A DNA stretch of 64,000 nt from Pyrobaculum sp. WP30 (lineage in GTDB: Archaea; Thermoproteota; Thermoprotei; Thermoproteales; Thermoproteaceae): NCBI GenBank assembly GCA_001189275.1, contig CP012158.1, forward strand, positions 868,001-932,000, written 5' to 3'. Shown here piece after piece: positions 18,177-26,850 of the stretch; the stretch's first letter is position 1; each line of letters begins with the position of its first letter. The notes beneath the pieces were generated by a model. The model saw only the letters and a list, made by a program, of their open reading frames with translations, had not been told where the DNA came from and did no database searches. The position numbers and the translations under genes are program-made.

Positions 18177-18641
18177 GTGGACTTCCGCGTGGTTTACGCC
18201 CCTTGGCGTTATAGATACATCAAAAACATCAACCGCGAGGAGGGGTGCTTCCTCTGCAGAGCCGCCGCCGAGGCTGGGCGAGACGACGAGAACCTCATCC
18301 CCCTCAGAGGCAGGCATGTGTTCGGCATATTGAACAAGTACCCATACACCTGGGGCCACGTCATGGTGGCGCCCTACCGCCACATCTCGCAGTTTGAGGA
18401 GCTTACCGAGGCGGAGTGGGTGGAGATGGTGAAGATGACCAAGCAACTTATGGAGGCGGTGGGGAAGGTCGCGGGGGCGCGGGACTTCATCGTTGGGCTA
18501 AACATAGGACGCGCCGCGGGGGCGGGGCTCGAGGGCCATCTGCACCTACACATCATTCCGAAAGACACCGAGGTGAAAAACTCCGACGACCTGCAGGTGG
18601 CCTTGGTGAAGCTGACGAGGGAGCTGAGGCGGGCACTATGA
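18177..18641 (+). CDS. HIT-family nucleotide hydrolase/transferase
   Basis: 154 residues from GTG 18177. The histidine triad HLHLHIIPK lies near residues 121-129, with the upstream WGHVMVAPYRH (about 60-70) and FIVGLNIGRAAGAG loops of the HIT fold. CLFCR-like CFLCRAAAE near residue 25 is the zinc-binding start seen in archaeal Ap4A-phosphorylase-like HIT proteins. It probably cleaves dinucleoside polyphosphates or nucleotide adducts. It starts a three-gene operon: the next ATG overlaps its TGA (ATGA). Confidence 0.9.
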   Translation: MDFRVVYAPWRYRYIKNINREEGCFLCRAAAEAGRDDENLIPLRGRHVFGILNKYPYTWGHVMVAPYRHISQFEELTEAEWVEMVKMTKQLMEAVGKVAGARDFIVGLNIGRAAGAGLEGHLHLHIIPKDTEVKNSDDLQVALVKLTRELRRAL

Positions 18642-19681
18642 TAGGCAGGATCTGCCTAGACCACTTCAGGGGTGTGGAGAACAGATGCGTGAAGCTGTGC
18701 CGCGCCACGCTCCTATTCGGCCCGCCCAACTCGGGCAAGACCACCTTCATGGAGGGGGCGGCGCTGTTGATGCAGAGCCGCGGGGAGCAGTGGCTAGCCC
18801 TGGAGGGGCCTCTCCTCATTATCCACGAGCCGGAGGACATACACTTCGGAGGCGACCTTGAGAAGCCCTTCGGCATAGAGCTCGCCGTGGAGCTGGAGGG
18901 ATCGGCGGTGGTTTACGGCTACAGATACGCCACGGCGACTAACTACGTGGAGCAGTGGGTGGCCAGAAACGGCGAACTGCTGGCGAAGATGGCGAAGAGG
19001 GGAGACAGGGGCGCCCTCCTCCACCCCGTGGAGGCCGAGCTCTGCGTCGCGCCGTATGCGGTCATGAACGAAGACGTGTTGATCACATGCGGCGTGGTTG
19101 AGGACGAGCAGGTCCGCGCCGCCGAGAGGGCCCTGCTGGACCTCAGGGTGGGGCTTAAGGACAAGTTCTACTTCATAAGCGGGAGGAGGCTGGCGGCGTG
19201 GAAATACACCTACGAAACCCACGTCGACTTGATGCCGGCCACCAGCGTGGGGTCCGAGGGGCAGTTCACGGCGCATCACCTCTCCAGGGTGCTTACACAA
19301 GCCGCATACGAGAGGGTGAGGGAGATGCTCTACGCCTTCCTCCCCCTAGCCGGCATAGAAGACGTTAGGGTGGGGCTCGTCAAGTCGGGCCGCATCGCCA
19401 TGTACGTAAGAAGCGGCGGCCTGTGGACCAACGCCTACAACGCCGGGAGCTACACAAAGGCCGTACTCCCCGTCTTGCTCCAGCTCCTCCTGGCCAACCC
19501 AGGCGCGGCTGTGTTTATCGACGACGTGGATCTAGCCGTGCCGGGGACGCAGGCGGAGAAGCTCCTCTCCGGCCTCCTCGAGATCGCCAGCGCCAGAGGC
19601 CTTCAGCTGGTCCTCTCCGCGAGGGAGCCCGCCTTCGCCGCGGCGGCCGAGAAGCTGGGGATACACGTGGCGAGTCTGTGA
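18638..19681 (+). CDS. P-loop ATPase (RecF/OLD/AAA-15-like)
   Basis: 347 residues from ATG 18638, overlapping the HIT stop codon. It begins like RecF/OLD ATPases: IGRICLDHFRGVENRCVKL then GPPNSGKTTF at about residues 29-38. Near residue 300 there is AAVFIDDVDLAVPGTQ (Walker B) and then QLVLSAREPAF. There is no zinc hook or Toprim domain. It is sandwiched between HIT and PIN genes with 4-bp overlaps on both sides, so the three products probably act together. Function unknown. Confidence 0.75.
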   Translation: MIGRICLDHFRGVENRCVKLCRATLLFGPPNSGKTTFMEGAALLMQSRGEQWLALEGPLLIIHEPEDIHFGGDLEKPFGIELAVELEGSAVVYGYRYATATNYVEQWVARNGELLAKMAKRGDRGALLHPVEAELCVAPYAVMNEDVLITCGVVEDEQVRAAERALLDLRVGLKDKFYFISGRRLAAWKYTYETHVDLMPATSVGSEGQFTAHHLSRVLTQAAYERVREMLYAFLPLAGIEDVRVGLVKSGRIAMYVRSGGLWTNAYNAGSYTKAVLPVLLQLLLANPGAAVFIDDVDLAVPGTQAEKLLSGLLEIASARGLQLVLSAREPAFAAAAEKLGIHVASL

Positions 19682-20019
19682 AGCTGGTCCTCGACACGTC
19701 GGCGCTTGTACGCATCGTGGAGCGCCGCCTAGACGTCGGCCAACTCCTGGAGCACGAGCTCTACGTGCCGGCGGCCGTGTTGGAGGAGCTCCGCCTCCTG
19801 GCGGCACGCCAGAAGAAGGCACGGGTGGCGCTCGACGTGCTTCAGCTGCTCCGCCCCAAGATATACGAGAAGGGAGGCCCCGCCGACAAGGCGGTGCTTG
19901 AGTCGGCGAAGGAACTCGGCGCGGTTCTCGTGACCGGCGACGCCGCACTCGCCGAAAAAGCCAGGCGCCTCGGGATACCTGTGGCGAAATTCCACAAGGG
20001 ACAACTCGCCATCTACTGA
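19678..20019 (+). CDS. PIN-domain ribonuclease-like protein
   Basis: 113 residues from GTG 19678, which overlaps the TGA of the ATPase gene. The PIN pattern is complete: LDTSAL at the start (first Asp at about residue 6), a Glu in VLEELRLL near 38, then DKAVLESAKELG and VTGDAALAEKA near 70-90. PIN domains cut RNA using divalent metal. There is no antitoxin-sized gene next to it, and the sequence resembles the single-domain archaeal PIN group rather than a clear VapC. Its operon with HIT and an ATPase is unusual. Confidence 0.8.
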   Translation: MKLVLDTSALVRIVERRLDVGQLLEHELYVPAAVLEELRLLAARQKKARVALDVLQLLRPKIYEKGGPADKAVLESAKELGAVLVTGDAALAEKARRLGIPVAKFHKGQLAIY

Positions 20020-20290
20020 CAAGCCCCGCCAAGCGGCTTCATCCACACGTCTGCAGTCTCCCTCGCGGCCAACCCATCGCGTGCGGACACCCGGCGGATG
20101 GACGTGGTCGGGCAGAACCTCCAGCGATGTCGGCCCGCATCCACATTAAGTCCACTAAAGACCTCCTTAGCGTATTCAGCGACGTCTCCTACGAGGATGT
20201 CTCTGCTGTGTTTAGGAATCCAAACGAAGTGATAGGCACCACCTGGCATGCCTAGTGCTCCTAGGCCGTGCCTAGGGGCGGCCCTCCGAG
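20013..20290 (-). pseudogene. Remnant of IS200/IS605-type Y1 transposase (tnpA)
   Basis: On the minus strand from 20249 the frame begins GAYHFVWIPKHSRDILVGDVAEYAKEV, which closely resembles the N-terminus of IS200-type TnpA. After about 35 residues it turns into unrelated sequence, so the gene is decayed. Just upstream, 20250-20285 contains CCTAGG-rich inverted repeats (CCTAGTGCTCCTAGG and CCTAGGCCGTGCCTAGG) of the kind found at IS200/IS605 left ends. The remnant abuts the PIN gene. Confidence 0.6.
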
Positions 20291-20367
20291 ATACCTACTA
20301 CCCCAAAGAATCGCCGCTTAAGAGTCCCCCCTCCCCACATACCTTGAGGAGTGGGGCTTTCGGCTAT

Positions 20368-20382
20368 AAAAGTATATAAAAG
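20368..20382 (+). promoter_or_regulatory. TATA box of the rpo7 operon
   Basis: A strong TATA element, AGTATATAAAAGG, preceded by another TATAAAAG, lies about 25 nt upstream of GTG 20400. This supports GTG 20400 as the start of a leaderless mRNA. Confidence 0.65.
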
Positions 20383-20399
20383 GTTGCGTGTGTTGCGTC

Positions 20400-20975
20400 G
20401 TGCCGTTTAGATTAGTTGAGGCGGAGGATTACGTGAGGATTCCCCCCAGTGAGTTTGGGAAGCCTCTTGAGGAGATTGCGCTGATGCAGCTCAGGGGCAG
20501 ATACGAGGGGAGGGTCTTGAGGGAGGTGGGATACATCGTGGCGGTGCTGTCCACCAAGGTGGGGCGGGAGGGGAAGATAGTGTTCGGCGACGGCGGGACC
20601 TACCACAAGGCCGTCTTTACCATGTTGGCATACATGCCGCTGGACGGAGAAATCGTTGAGGGCGTCGTGGAAAACGTGAGGGAGATGGGGATGCTTGTGA
20701 GGATTGGGCCGCTCCTTGGTTTTATCAACAAGATACACGTAATGGACGAGCCCAACATATTCTTCGACGCCTCCACCAAGAGCTTCGTGGGCGAGAGGAC
20801 CAAAAAGAGGGTGGGGGTGGGGGACGTGGTGAGGGCGCGCATCACCGGCGTCAGCTTCACCACGCCGAGAGAAGGCACCGACCTCCTCCTCCGCGTGACG
20901 CTGACCATGCGCATGCTGGGCCTGGGCAAGCTTGAGTGGCTCAGGGAGAGGAAGGCCCCCGCCAAGAAGGCATGA
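20400..20975 (+). CDS. rpoE1: RNA polymerase subunit Rpo7 (RpoE1)
   Basis: About 191 residues from GTG 20400; the frame also has GTG 20388, but TATA spacing favours 20400. The N-terminal tip domain starts PFRLVEAEDYVRIPPSEFG. The C-terminal S1-type OB fold begins around GEIVEGVVENVREMGMLVRIG, followed by HVMDE and VGVGDVVRARITGVS. Rpo7 forms the stalk of archaeal RNA polymerase with Rpo4 and binds emerging RNA. The ATG of the Spt4 gene overlaps its TGA, the usual archaeal arrangement. Confidence 0.95.
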   Translation: MPFRLVEAEDYVRIPPSEFGKPLEEIALMQLRGRYEGRVLREVGYIVAVLSTKVGREGKIVFGDGGTYHKAVFTMLAYMPLDGEIVEGVVENVREMGMLVRIGPLLGFINKIHVMDEPNIFFDASTKSFVGERTKKRVGVGDVVRARITGVSFTTPREGTDLLLRVTLTMRMLGLGKLEWLRERKAPAKKA

Positions 20976-21193
20976 GCGCCAAGAAGCGCACCCTCAGCGG
21001 CTACAAGGCTTGTAGACGCTGCAAGCTGGTGGTGCCCGAAGACGCCAAGCAGTGCCCCAACTGCGGCTCAGAGGAGTTTGTACACATGTGGAGAGGCATG
21101 ATAGCCGTCATAGACCCCGCCAAATCCTGCATCGCCAAGAGGCTCGGCATAGAGAAGCCCGGCATCTACGCCTTGGAGCTCCTGGAGGAGTAG
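20972..21193 (+). CDS. spt4: Transcription elongation factor Spt4 (RpoE2)
   Basis: 73 residues from ATG 20972, the start that overlaps the rpo7 stop; the open frame extends further upstream inside rpo7. The protein has a four-Cys zinc ribbon (CRRC near 12-15, CPNC near 27-30), WRGMIAVIDP, and [17 protein letters not shown], all typical of Spt4. It pairs with Spt5 to aid elongation. Operon with rpo7. Confidence 0.93.
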   Translation: MSAKKRTLSGYKACRRCKLVVPEDAKQCPNCGSEEFVHMWRGMIAVIDPAKSCIAKRLGIEKPGIYALELLEE

Positions 21194-21555
21194 CACTTAA
21201 GGACTCGCTCCGCGACGGCGAATAGGTGCCGCCTATACGCCTCCATCTCCTTCAGCAGTAGGTCGTAGTCCACTGGCTGTGCGGCGACGTCCTCGCCGAG
21301 CACCTCCCGGACCAAGGCCTTTAAGGCTCCCCGGGAGATCTTGTCGTAAAGCTCAAGTAGCCACCTCACCCGCGCCTCGAAGATGTAGAAGTTGTTAAGC
21401 AACTCGGCGGCCTCCCGCTCCGTGATGCAGGACCCGCATTTCACGGCATTAACCAGCTCCTCTATAGCCTCCGCCGTCCTCGCCCCCACGGCCTTCCTGA
21501 AGCTCCCGCTCCTGAGCTTGGCAGTAAGCATTTCAGCGGCCTCCTCTATGTGCAC
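21166..21555 (-). CDS. Helical hypothetical protein
   Basis: About 129 residues if translation starts at GTG 21555, about 20 nt from the shared TATA box; the frame is open to 21588, but the upstream residues would lie in the promoter. The protein is all helix with the pair CGSC in the middle ([11 protein letters not shown]) and many Glu/Arg residues. It looks like a small helical-bundle protein. No family recognised. Divergent from alaS, and its 3' end overlaps spt4. Confidence 0.6.
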   Translation of the reverse strand: MHIEEAAEMLTAKLRSGSFRKAVGARTAEAIEELVNAVKCGSCITEREAAELLNNFYIFEARVRWLLELYDKISRGALKALVREVLGEDVAAQPVDYDLLLKEMEAYRRHLFAVAERVLKCYSSRSSKA

Positions 21556-21570
21556 GCCCAGAAACAAAAA

Positions 21571-21583
21571 GCTATTTATAACA
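21571..21583. promoter_or_regulatory. Shared TATA element between alaS and its divergent neighbour
   Basis: The stretch GCTATTTATAACA contains a TATA-like core readable on both strands. The alaS GTG (21599) is about 22-25 nt to its right and the GTG of the divergent gene (21555) about 20 nt to its left. Both mRNAs would be leaderless from one element. Confidence 0.4.
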
Positions 21584-21598
21584 CACACAGCTTGGGTC

Positions 21599-24277
21599 GT
21601 GCTGTCGGCTAAGATCCTCCAGAGCTCCGGCTTCGCCCGGAAGCAGTGCCCCCTGTGTAAGTCCTACTTCTGGACCTCCCGGAGCGACCAGGTCTACTGC
21701 GGGGACCAGCCCTGTGTGCCGTATGGCTTCATCGGGAATCCTCCGTCTAAAGTCGCCGTTGAGTCGCTGACTGACGTGAGGGAGCGGTTTCTTAGGTTCT
21801 TCGAGAGACACGGCCACGCGAGGATCAAGCGCTACCCCGTGGTGGCGAGGTGGCGTGACGACGTCTACCTCGTCGGGGCGTCCATATACGACTTCCAGCC
21901 ATGGGTCACAAGCGGCGCGGTGCCCCCGCCAGCCAACCCCCTGACTATTTCGCAACCCTCCATCAGGCTGACCGACGTGGACAAGGTGGGGCGCAGCGGC
22001 AGGCACTTGACGGGCTTCGAGATGATGGCGCACCACGCCTTCAACTACCCAGATAAATACGTCTACTGGATCGACGAGACGACGGAATACGCCTACCACT
22101 TCTTCACCAAGGAGCTGGGCATACCGCCTCACGAAATCACCTTCAAGGAGTCCATGTGGGAGGGGGGCGGCAACGCGGGGGAGTGCTTCGAGGTGTTGGT
22201 GAGGGGGCTCGAGGTGGCGACGCTGGTGTTTATGCACTACGAGGTAAAAGACGGCAAATACCTAGAGCTCCCCCTGAAGATAGTTGACACGGGCTACGGC
22301 CTAGAGAGGATCTACTGGCTCCTCAAGGGCACGCCGACTATCTACGACGCGGTGTTTGGGCCGTTTCTAGACAAGGCGAGGAGGGCCACCGGCGTGCCGG
22401 AGCCGCCTAAAGACGTGATGGGTAAGGCGTCGGTATACTTCGGACAGATGGACCCCGAGGTGATCGCCCTAGAGAAGGCCTACGACATAATCGCCGAGAA
22501 GATAGGGGTTGACCCCAAGTGGTTCAGGGAGGTGGTGCGGCCCCAGGAGGCGCTGTATGTCCTGGCCGACCACAGCAGGACGGTGTCTTGGATGATAGCA
22601 GACGGCGTCATACCTTCCAACTCCGGCGCCGGGTACCTGGCGAGGCTGCTGATAAGGAGGATCCTGAGGAACATGGCCACGGCGGGCGTAGACGTCGCTC
22701 TGGTTGAGCTCTTCGACATGCACCTAAAGGAGCTTAAGGCGGACTACCCGGAGGTCTGGGAGGCGAGGAGCTTGATACTGGAGCTCGTCGACCTCGAGGA
22801 GAAGAAGTACAGGGAGGTGCTGAAGTCCGCCCCCTCCGTCGTGAAGAGGGTTGCGGAGGAGGCGAGGAGGAGGGGCAGGCCCGGCCTGGAGCCGGACGAC
22901 TTGGTGGCGCTGTACGACAGCTTCGGGCTTCCCCCCGAGATCGTGGCGGATACCGCCAAGTCGCTGGGCGTTGAGGTGAAGACGCCCGACGACTTCTACT
23001 CCAGGCTGGCGGCTAGACACACGGGGAGGGAGAAGCAACCTGAGAAGACCCTGGTGGAGATGGCGAAGGTGATGGACCTCCCCAGGACCCGGGAGCTGTT
23101 TTACGAGGACCCCTACATGAGGAGCTTCAAGGCGAAGGTGCTTAGGGTGCTAGACGGCAGATATGTGGTGCTGGACCAAACCGCCTTCTACGCCGAAGGC
23201 GGCGGCCAGCCGGCGGACATCGGCGTGTTGAGACACGCCGGCGGCGAAGCCAAGGTGGTGGATGTGCAGAGGGTGGGCCACGTCATCGTCCACGTGGTGG
23301 AGGGACAGCCCCCGCCGGAGGGCGCCGAGGTGGCCGGCGAGATTGACTGGGCCAGGAGATACGCCTTGATGAAGATGCACACCGGCACCCACGTCCTCAT
23401 CCAGAGCATAAGAAGGGTCCTGGGCCCCCACATATGGCAGGCGGGCGCGCAGAAGGACATACCCTCCAGCCGCATAGACGTGACCCACTACAAGTTGCCC
23501 ACGCCGGAGGAGATCGCCCAGATAGAAAAGCTGGCAAACAGCGTCGTGCAGGACAACCTTCCAGTACGCGTGAGGATCATGCCGAGGAACGAGGCCGAGG
23601 CTAAATACGGCTTCATCCTGTATCAAGGAGGCGTCGTGCCCGCCAGGGAGATCAGGGTGGTGCAGGTAGGCCCAGACGACGCGCCCTTCGACGTCCAGGC
23701 ATGCGGCGGGACGCACCTGCGGCAGACCGGCGAGATAGGCCTGATAAAGATCCAGAAGGTGGAGCGCATAGCAGACGGCGTGGTGCGCTTCATATTCACC
23801 ACAGGCATGCACGCCGTCACCTACCTGCAGGACCTTGAGCGCCAAGCCGCAGAGGCCGCGTCGGTCGCCGGCGGGTCCAGGGAGAACTTGGTCGACGCTG
23901 TGAGGAGGCTGGCGCAGAGGGCCGAAGACGCGGAGAGGAAGGCGAGGAGGTACATGGAGCTCTACGCCTCCATCCTCACGGAGACCCTCAGGGGCGAACC
24001 GGCGGGGAGGTATAAACTCGCCGTGGTGGAGCTCGACGACGAGGAGCTTGCGAAGCGCCTCGCCCAGGAAGCCACAAGCCGCGACAAGGACCTGGTCCTC
24101 GTAGTGGCGGGGGGCGAGAAGATCAGCATCTACACAGGCGGCGCAGACGTCGCGCCGATAGTCAAGGCGCTGAGGGAAATCGGCTTCAGAGGCGGCGGCT
24201 CCAAGACCTTCGCACAGGGACAGTACAAAGGCGACCTACAAACATTAAAAGAAGCCGTCAAGAAGGCCTTGGCATGA
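21599..24277 (+). CDS. alaS: Alanyl-tRNA synthetase
   Basis: 892 residues from GTG 21599, chosen by TATA spacing; the open frame continues upstream but is not homologous-looking. It attaches alanine to tRNA-Ala. Features in order: an archaeal N-terminal zinc-like segment (CPLCKSYFW...YCGDQPC), the class II catalytic core ([27 protein letters not shown]), a C-terminal editing domain with HTGTHVLIQ (the HxxxH metal motif) and [13 protein letters not shown], and a C-terminal oligomerisation domain rich in GGG. Length is normal for archaea. It overlaps the NAC gene (ATGA). Confidence 0.96.
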   Translation: MLSAKILQSSGFARKQCPLCKSYFWTSRSDQVYCGDQPCVPYGFIGNPPSKVAVESLTDVRERFLRFFERHGHARIKRYPVVARWRDDVYLVGASIYDFQPWVTSGAVPPPANPLTISQPSIRLTDVDKVGRSGRHLTGFEMMAHHAFNYPDKYVYWIDETTEYAYHFFTKELGIPPHEITFKESMWEGGGNAGECFEVLVRGLEVATLVFMHYEVKDGKYLELPLKIVDTGYGLERIYWLLKGTPTIYDAVFGPFLDKARRATGVPEPPKDVMGKASVYFGQMDPEVIALEKAYDIIAEKIGVDPKWFREVVRPQEALYVLADHSRTVSWMIADGVIPSNSGAGYLARLLIRRILRNMATAGVDVALVELFDMHLKELKADYPEVWEARSLILELVDLEEKKYREVLKSAPSVVKRVAEEARRRGRPGLEPDDLVALYDSFGLPPEIVADTAKSLGVEVKTPDDFYSRLAARHTGREKQPEKTLVEMAKVMDLPRTRELFYEDPYMRSFKAKVLRVLDGRYVVLDQTAFYAEGGGQPADIGVLRHAGGEAKVVDVQRVGHVIVHVVEGQPPPEGAEVAGEIDWARRYALMKMHTGTHVLIQSIRRVLGPHIWQAGAQKDIPSSRIDVTHYKLPTPEEIAQIEKLANSVVQDNLPVRVRIMPRNEAEAKYGFILYQGGVVPAREIRVVQVGPDDAPFDVQACGGTHLRQTGEIGLIKIQKVERIADGVVRFIFTTGMHAVTYLQDLERQAAEAASVAGGSRENLVDAVRRLAQRAEDAERKARRYMELYASILTETLRGEPAGRYKLAVVELDDEELAKRLAQEATSRDKDLVLVVAGGEKISIYTGGADVAPIVKALREIGFRGGGSKTFAQGQYKGDLQTLKEAVKKALA

Positions 24278-24654
24278 TCCCCACAAACCCCCGCGAACTC
24301 GAGAAAATACTGAAGCGGATGGGGATCAAGGTGGAGGAGGTAGACGCCGCCTATGTGGAGATCAAGCTCAAAAACGGCGAGGTGCTGAGGATCAACAACC
24401 CCGCCGTGGCGCTGATGAAGATGCCCAACAAGACGTTGCTGTATCAGATACAAGCCGCCGAGGGCTCCGTACAGAAGATGACGCCAGCCCCACAGCCGCA
24501 ACAGACCGCGGAGTACCAGCCCAGCGAGGAAGACATCGCGCTGGTCATGGAACAAACCGGCGCCACAAGGGAGGAAGCCGTCAAGGCCCTTACGGAGGCC
24601 AAAGGCGACCTAGTCCAGGCGGCGATGAAACTACTCTCACAAAAACGACAATAA
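24274..24654 (+). CDS. nac: Nascent polypeptide-associated complex protein
   Basis: 126 residues. The N-terminal NAC domain includes [13 protein letters not shown] and [18 protein letters not shown] Pro/Gln linker then leads to a C-terminal UBA domain ([34 protein letters not shown]). Archaeal NAC forms a homodimer that binds nascent chains at the ribosome. Its start overlaps the alaS stop, so both are made from one mRNA. Confidence 0.95.
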   Translation: MIPTNPRELEKILKRMGIKVEEVDAAYVEIKLKNGEVLRINNPAVALMKMPNKTLLYQIQAAEGSVQKMTPAPQPQQTAEYQPSEEDIALVMEQTGATREEAVKALTEAKGDLVQAAMKLLSQKRQ

Positions 24655-24699
24655 GACAGAAAAGATTCACACCACAGAGCCGGGGGCTGGGCGTAGACA

Positions 24700-24710
24700 A
24701 GTTTATAATG
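24700..24710 (+). promoter_or_regulatory. TATA box of the L10e gene
   Basis: AGTTTATAATG lies about 25 nt before ATG 24729, as expected for a leaderless ribosomal protein mRNA. Confidence 0.55.
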
Positions 24711-24728
24711 TAGTCATATCTCTGGGGC

Positions 24729-25277
24729 ATGCCCGTTAGACCAGCTCGCTGTTACAAGAGGATAAAGGGGCCGCCGTATACGCGGGAGGAGTACATACAC
24801 GGCGCACCGATGATCCAAATCCCGAAGTTCGACATGGGGACCACCAGCGCGGCGGCTAGGGCGGCTTTTTCCATGGTTGCCAAGCTCGTGGTGGAGGAGA
24901 GGGGGCAGATCAGGATGCAGGCCCTGGAGGCGGCGAGGCAGATGGCGTCTAAGTACTTGACGAAATACGTAGGCGACGCCAACTACTACATGAGGCTAGA
25001 CTCGGTGCCCCACCACGTCTTGAGGGAAAACAGGATGCTGGCCATGGCCGGCGCCGACCGCCTCCAGGAGGGCATGAGGCTGGCCTTCGGCTCGCCGGCC
25101 GGCAGGGCGGCTAGAGTCAAGCCGGGCCAGGTCATATTCTACGTCGAGTTTAAGCCGGAGCATTTGCCACATGTAAAAGAGGCGTTGAGACGCGCCGCCT
25201 CGAAGTTGCCCTTGCCAACACGGACAATAGTCGAGACAAAGGGCAATGGAGGCGGCCAAGCAACTACACAAAGATAG
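24729..25277 (+). CDS. rpl10e: Ribosomal protein L10e (uL16)
   Basis: 182 residues. The start PVRPARCYKRIKGPPYTREEYI and KFDMGTT are diagnostic of archaeal/eukaryal L10e, and the middle has YYMRLDSVPHHVLRENRML and GRAARVKPGQVIFYVEF. It is part of the large subunit near the peptidyl-transferase centre. Length is normal. The next gene starts inside its 3' end (32-bp overlap). Confidence 0.96.
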   Translation: MPVRPARCYKRIKGPPYTREEYIHGAPMIQIPKFDMGTTSAAARAAFSMVAKLVVEERGQIRMQALEAARQMASKYLTKYVGDANYYMRLDSVPHHVLRENRMLAMAGADRLQEGMRLAFGSPAGRAARVKPGQVIFYVEFKPEHLPHVKEALRRAASKLPLPTRTIVETKGNGGGQATTQR

Positions 25278-25986
25278 GATAGAGGCCGCACTCACGTTGC
25301 TGGAGCGGGTCCTCACAGGCGCAGTAACCTCCCGCTCGGCCCTAGTGGCCGAGCTCCAGACCCTCTACGGCGAAAGGGGCATCGAGCCCTTCCGCGGCCT
25401 ATCTAAGGAGGGGGTGTACGACAAAGAAATAGCCACGGTGTATCTAGTGGGGATCCACGGCGTTGCGGTGCTGAGCCCAGGCGACTACGACGACATATTC
25501 TACATAGAAAACAAGGCCATGCAAGCCGTCGAGGCCATTAAGTCCGTGACTGAGGTGGTGCCCCCCGAAGTGAAAGACGTGTTGATGAAAAAGACAGAGG
25601 AGATAAAGGGCAAATCCACGGAAGACAAGGTGTTTAGAGTCCTCAGGCTGGTGTTCACCGGCGCCATACTGGGCTACTACCCCGAGATCCTCATGGTTAA
25701 GTCCATAAAAACCTACGAGACGGTGCACCCAGACCTCTCCGAACGCCTCGTCAACTACGCCGCGTTCTACAGCGCCTACAAAATCGCCGAGGAGATAGCC
25801 CTCGGCAAGATAAGAAACCCAGACGACCTAAAAATACAGAAATACACCTACTGCCTAAAACTCGGCTTCCAGAAGTGCAAACCCTCCGACAAGCTGATCG
25901 CAGAGGTCGCAGGCTCAATATACAAAGTCAACAAAACCCTCCTCACCAAGCTCTTCGCCAAAGGAGCCCTCCCCAAGCTAGGCTGA
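25246..25986 (+). CDS. DUF2192 family protein
   Basis: 246 residues; ATG 25246 lies within the L10e gene. The all-helical sequence, with IEALTLLERVLTGAVTSR-like N-terminal repeats and GIEPFRGLSKEGVYDKEIATVYLVG, matches the crenarchaeal DUF2192 family as I remember it. Its tight coupling to L10e suggests a role in ribosome biogenesis or quality control, but the function is unknown. Confidence 0.75.
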   Translation: MEAAKQLHKDRIEAALTLLERVLTGAVTSRSALVAELQTLYGERGIEPFRGLSKEGVYDKEIATVYLVGIHGVAVLSPGDYDDIFYIENKAMQAVEAIKSVTEVVPPEVKDVLMKKTEEIKGKSTEDKVFRVLRLVFTGAILGYYPEILMVKSIKTYETVHPDLSERLVNYAAFYSAYKIAEEIALGKIRNPDDLKIQKYTYCLKLGFQKCKPSDKLIAEVAGSIYKVNKTLLTKLFAKGALPKLG

Positions 25987-26040
25987 CGTATCACCCAAAT
26001 AAAACAAACCCACTGTTAATAACACGCACAAACCATACAA

Positions 26041-26184
26041 CGTCCCACGTCTCCCCACCGCCCCCAGGCCCAGCCCCAGGGGCCCCACCCCTGCGGGCGC
26101 GGGGGATAAGCTGGCGGCGCTGGACGGGCCCACCCGCCCGGCGCTACCGGCGAAATCGGCGCCGACGGTCGGGAGACGTGGGAC
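26041..26184. repeat. 144-bp element bounded by a perfect 14-bp inverted repeat
   Basis: Between two convergent genes, GTCCCACGTCTCCC (from 26041) is matched by its exact reverse complement GGGAGACGTGGGAC (26171-26184). The interior is very G+C-rich and holds more inverted repeats, such as GCCCC-A-GGGGC and CGGCGC/GCGCCG near 26125-26165. The whole could fold as one long branched RNA or be a miniature inverted-repeat element. No target-site duplication is visible at the edges. Not recognised as tRNA, SRP RNA or C/D RNA. Confidence 0.5.
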
Positions 26185-26186
26185 TT

Positions 26187-26777
26187 CTATATACAGCTCT
26201 TAACGAAGCGGGTTACGGCCTCAGCGATTTTTCTAAGCTGCTCCTCCGTCTGCGGCGAGTGGCCCATCCCCGGCACCTCCACAACCTCCAGCGGGAAGTT
26301 GAACTTGTCAGAAAGACCCGCCAAGATGTCCACATGCGTCCTAGGAACCACGTGGTCCTCCGAACCTCTAATGTAGAGCACAGGAGGCATGTTGCTACCA
26401 ATGAAGCGGGACGGCGACGTGAGCTCCAGCTTATTGCCGAGGGAGGCCAGGTGGTTCGCCAGCTTCCTGAGGTATGGGTCCTCCGACTGGAGGAGGTACT
26501 GCAACTGCAGCCTGCGGTCTACAGGCGCCGCGACCGCCGCCACGCATTTAACAGAGCCGGGGTTCCTCGCCGCCAGGAGCAACGCCACGGTGCCACCCAT
26601 GCTGTGTCCAGCCGCCACCTCCACCGGAAGCTCCCTAAGCCCAGCCTCATACCCATCCTCAACATCCCTAATCACGGGAGCCGCCACCCCGAACCCAGCC
26701 TCCAAAAGGGGCTGGGTCAGCCACTGTATGTTCGAGGGGGAGCTCCTGTAGCCGTGGAACGCCACCGCCTTCGCCAT
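26187..26777 (-). CDS. Alpha/beta hydrolase (small esterase-like)
   Basis: 196 residues from ATG 26777 (MAKAVAFHGYRSS); the longer frame to 27002 lies in promoter DNA. The fold and catalytic triad are clear: the oxyanion HGYRSSPS motif, nucleophile Ser in GHSMGG (about residue 60), Asp in GSEDHVV (about 143) and His in GMGHSP (about 176). No signal peptide, so it is cytoplasmic. Substrate unknown; small carboxyl esters are the usual guess. Divergent from the PAC2 gene. Confidence 0.85.
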   Translation of the reverse strand: MAKAVAFHGYRSSPSNIQWLTQPLLEAGFGVAAPVIRDVEDGYEAGLRELPVEVAAGHSMGGTVALLLAARNPGSVKCVAAVAAPVDRRLQLQYLLQSEDPYLRKLANHLASLGNKLELTSPSRFIGSNMPPVLYIRGSEDHVVPRTHVDILAGLSDKFNFPLEVVEVPGMGHSPQTEEQLRKIAEAVTRFVKSCI

Positions 26778-26820
26778 GGAGGAAGGTGCCTCCCCCTTTA
26801 AAAATATTGGCGGCGTACAA

Positions 26821-26830
26821 CATTTATATA
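26821..26830 (+). promoter_or_regulatory. TATA box of the PAC2-family gene
   Basis: CATTTATATA lies about 25 nt upstream of ATG 26851. This places the true start at 26851 rather than at the upstream ATG 26776, which overlaps the divergent gene. Confidence 0.55.
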
Positions 26831-26850
26831 CCCAGACGCGGTGTCTATAC

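Noticed and set aside
18416-18637. Upstream extension of the ATPase frame inside the HIT gene
   Set aside because: The text there is a shadow of HIT; ATG 18638 overlapping the HIT stop is the natural start.
20013-20249. Functional IS200 transposase
   Set aside because: Only the N-terminal 35 residues are transposase-like; the catalytic Tyr region is missing.
21392-21598. Upstream extension of alaS
   Set aside because: It is antisense to the divergent helical gene and lies before the TATA box.
26041-26184. SRP RNA or RNase P RNA
   Set aside because: Too short for SRP RNA, and the conserved ACAGAA-type and GGAAAG-type RNase P segments are missing.
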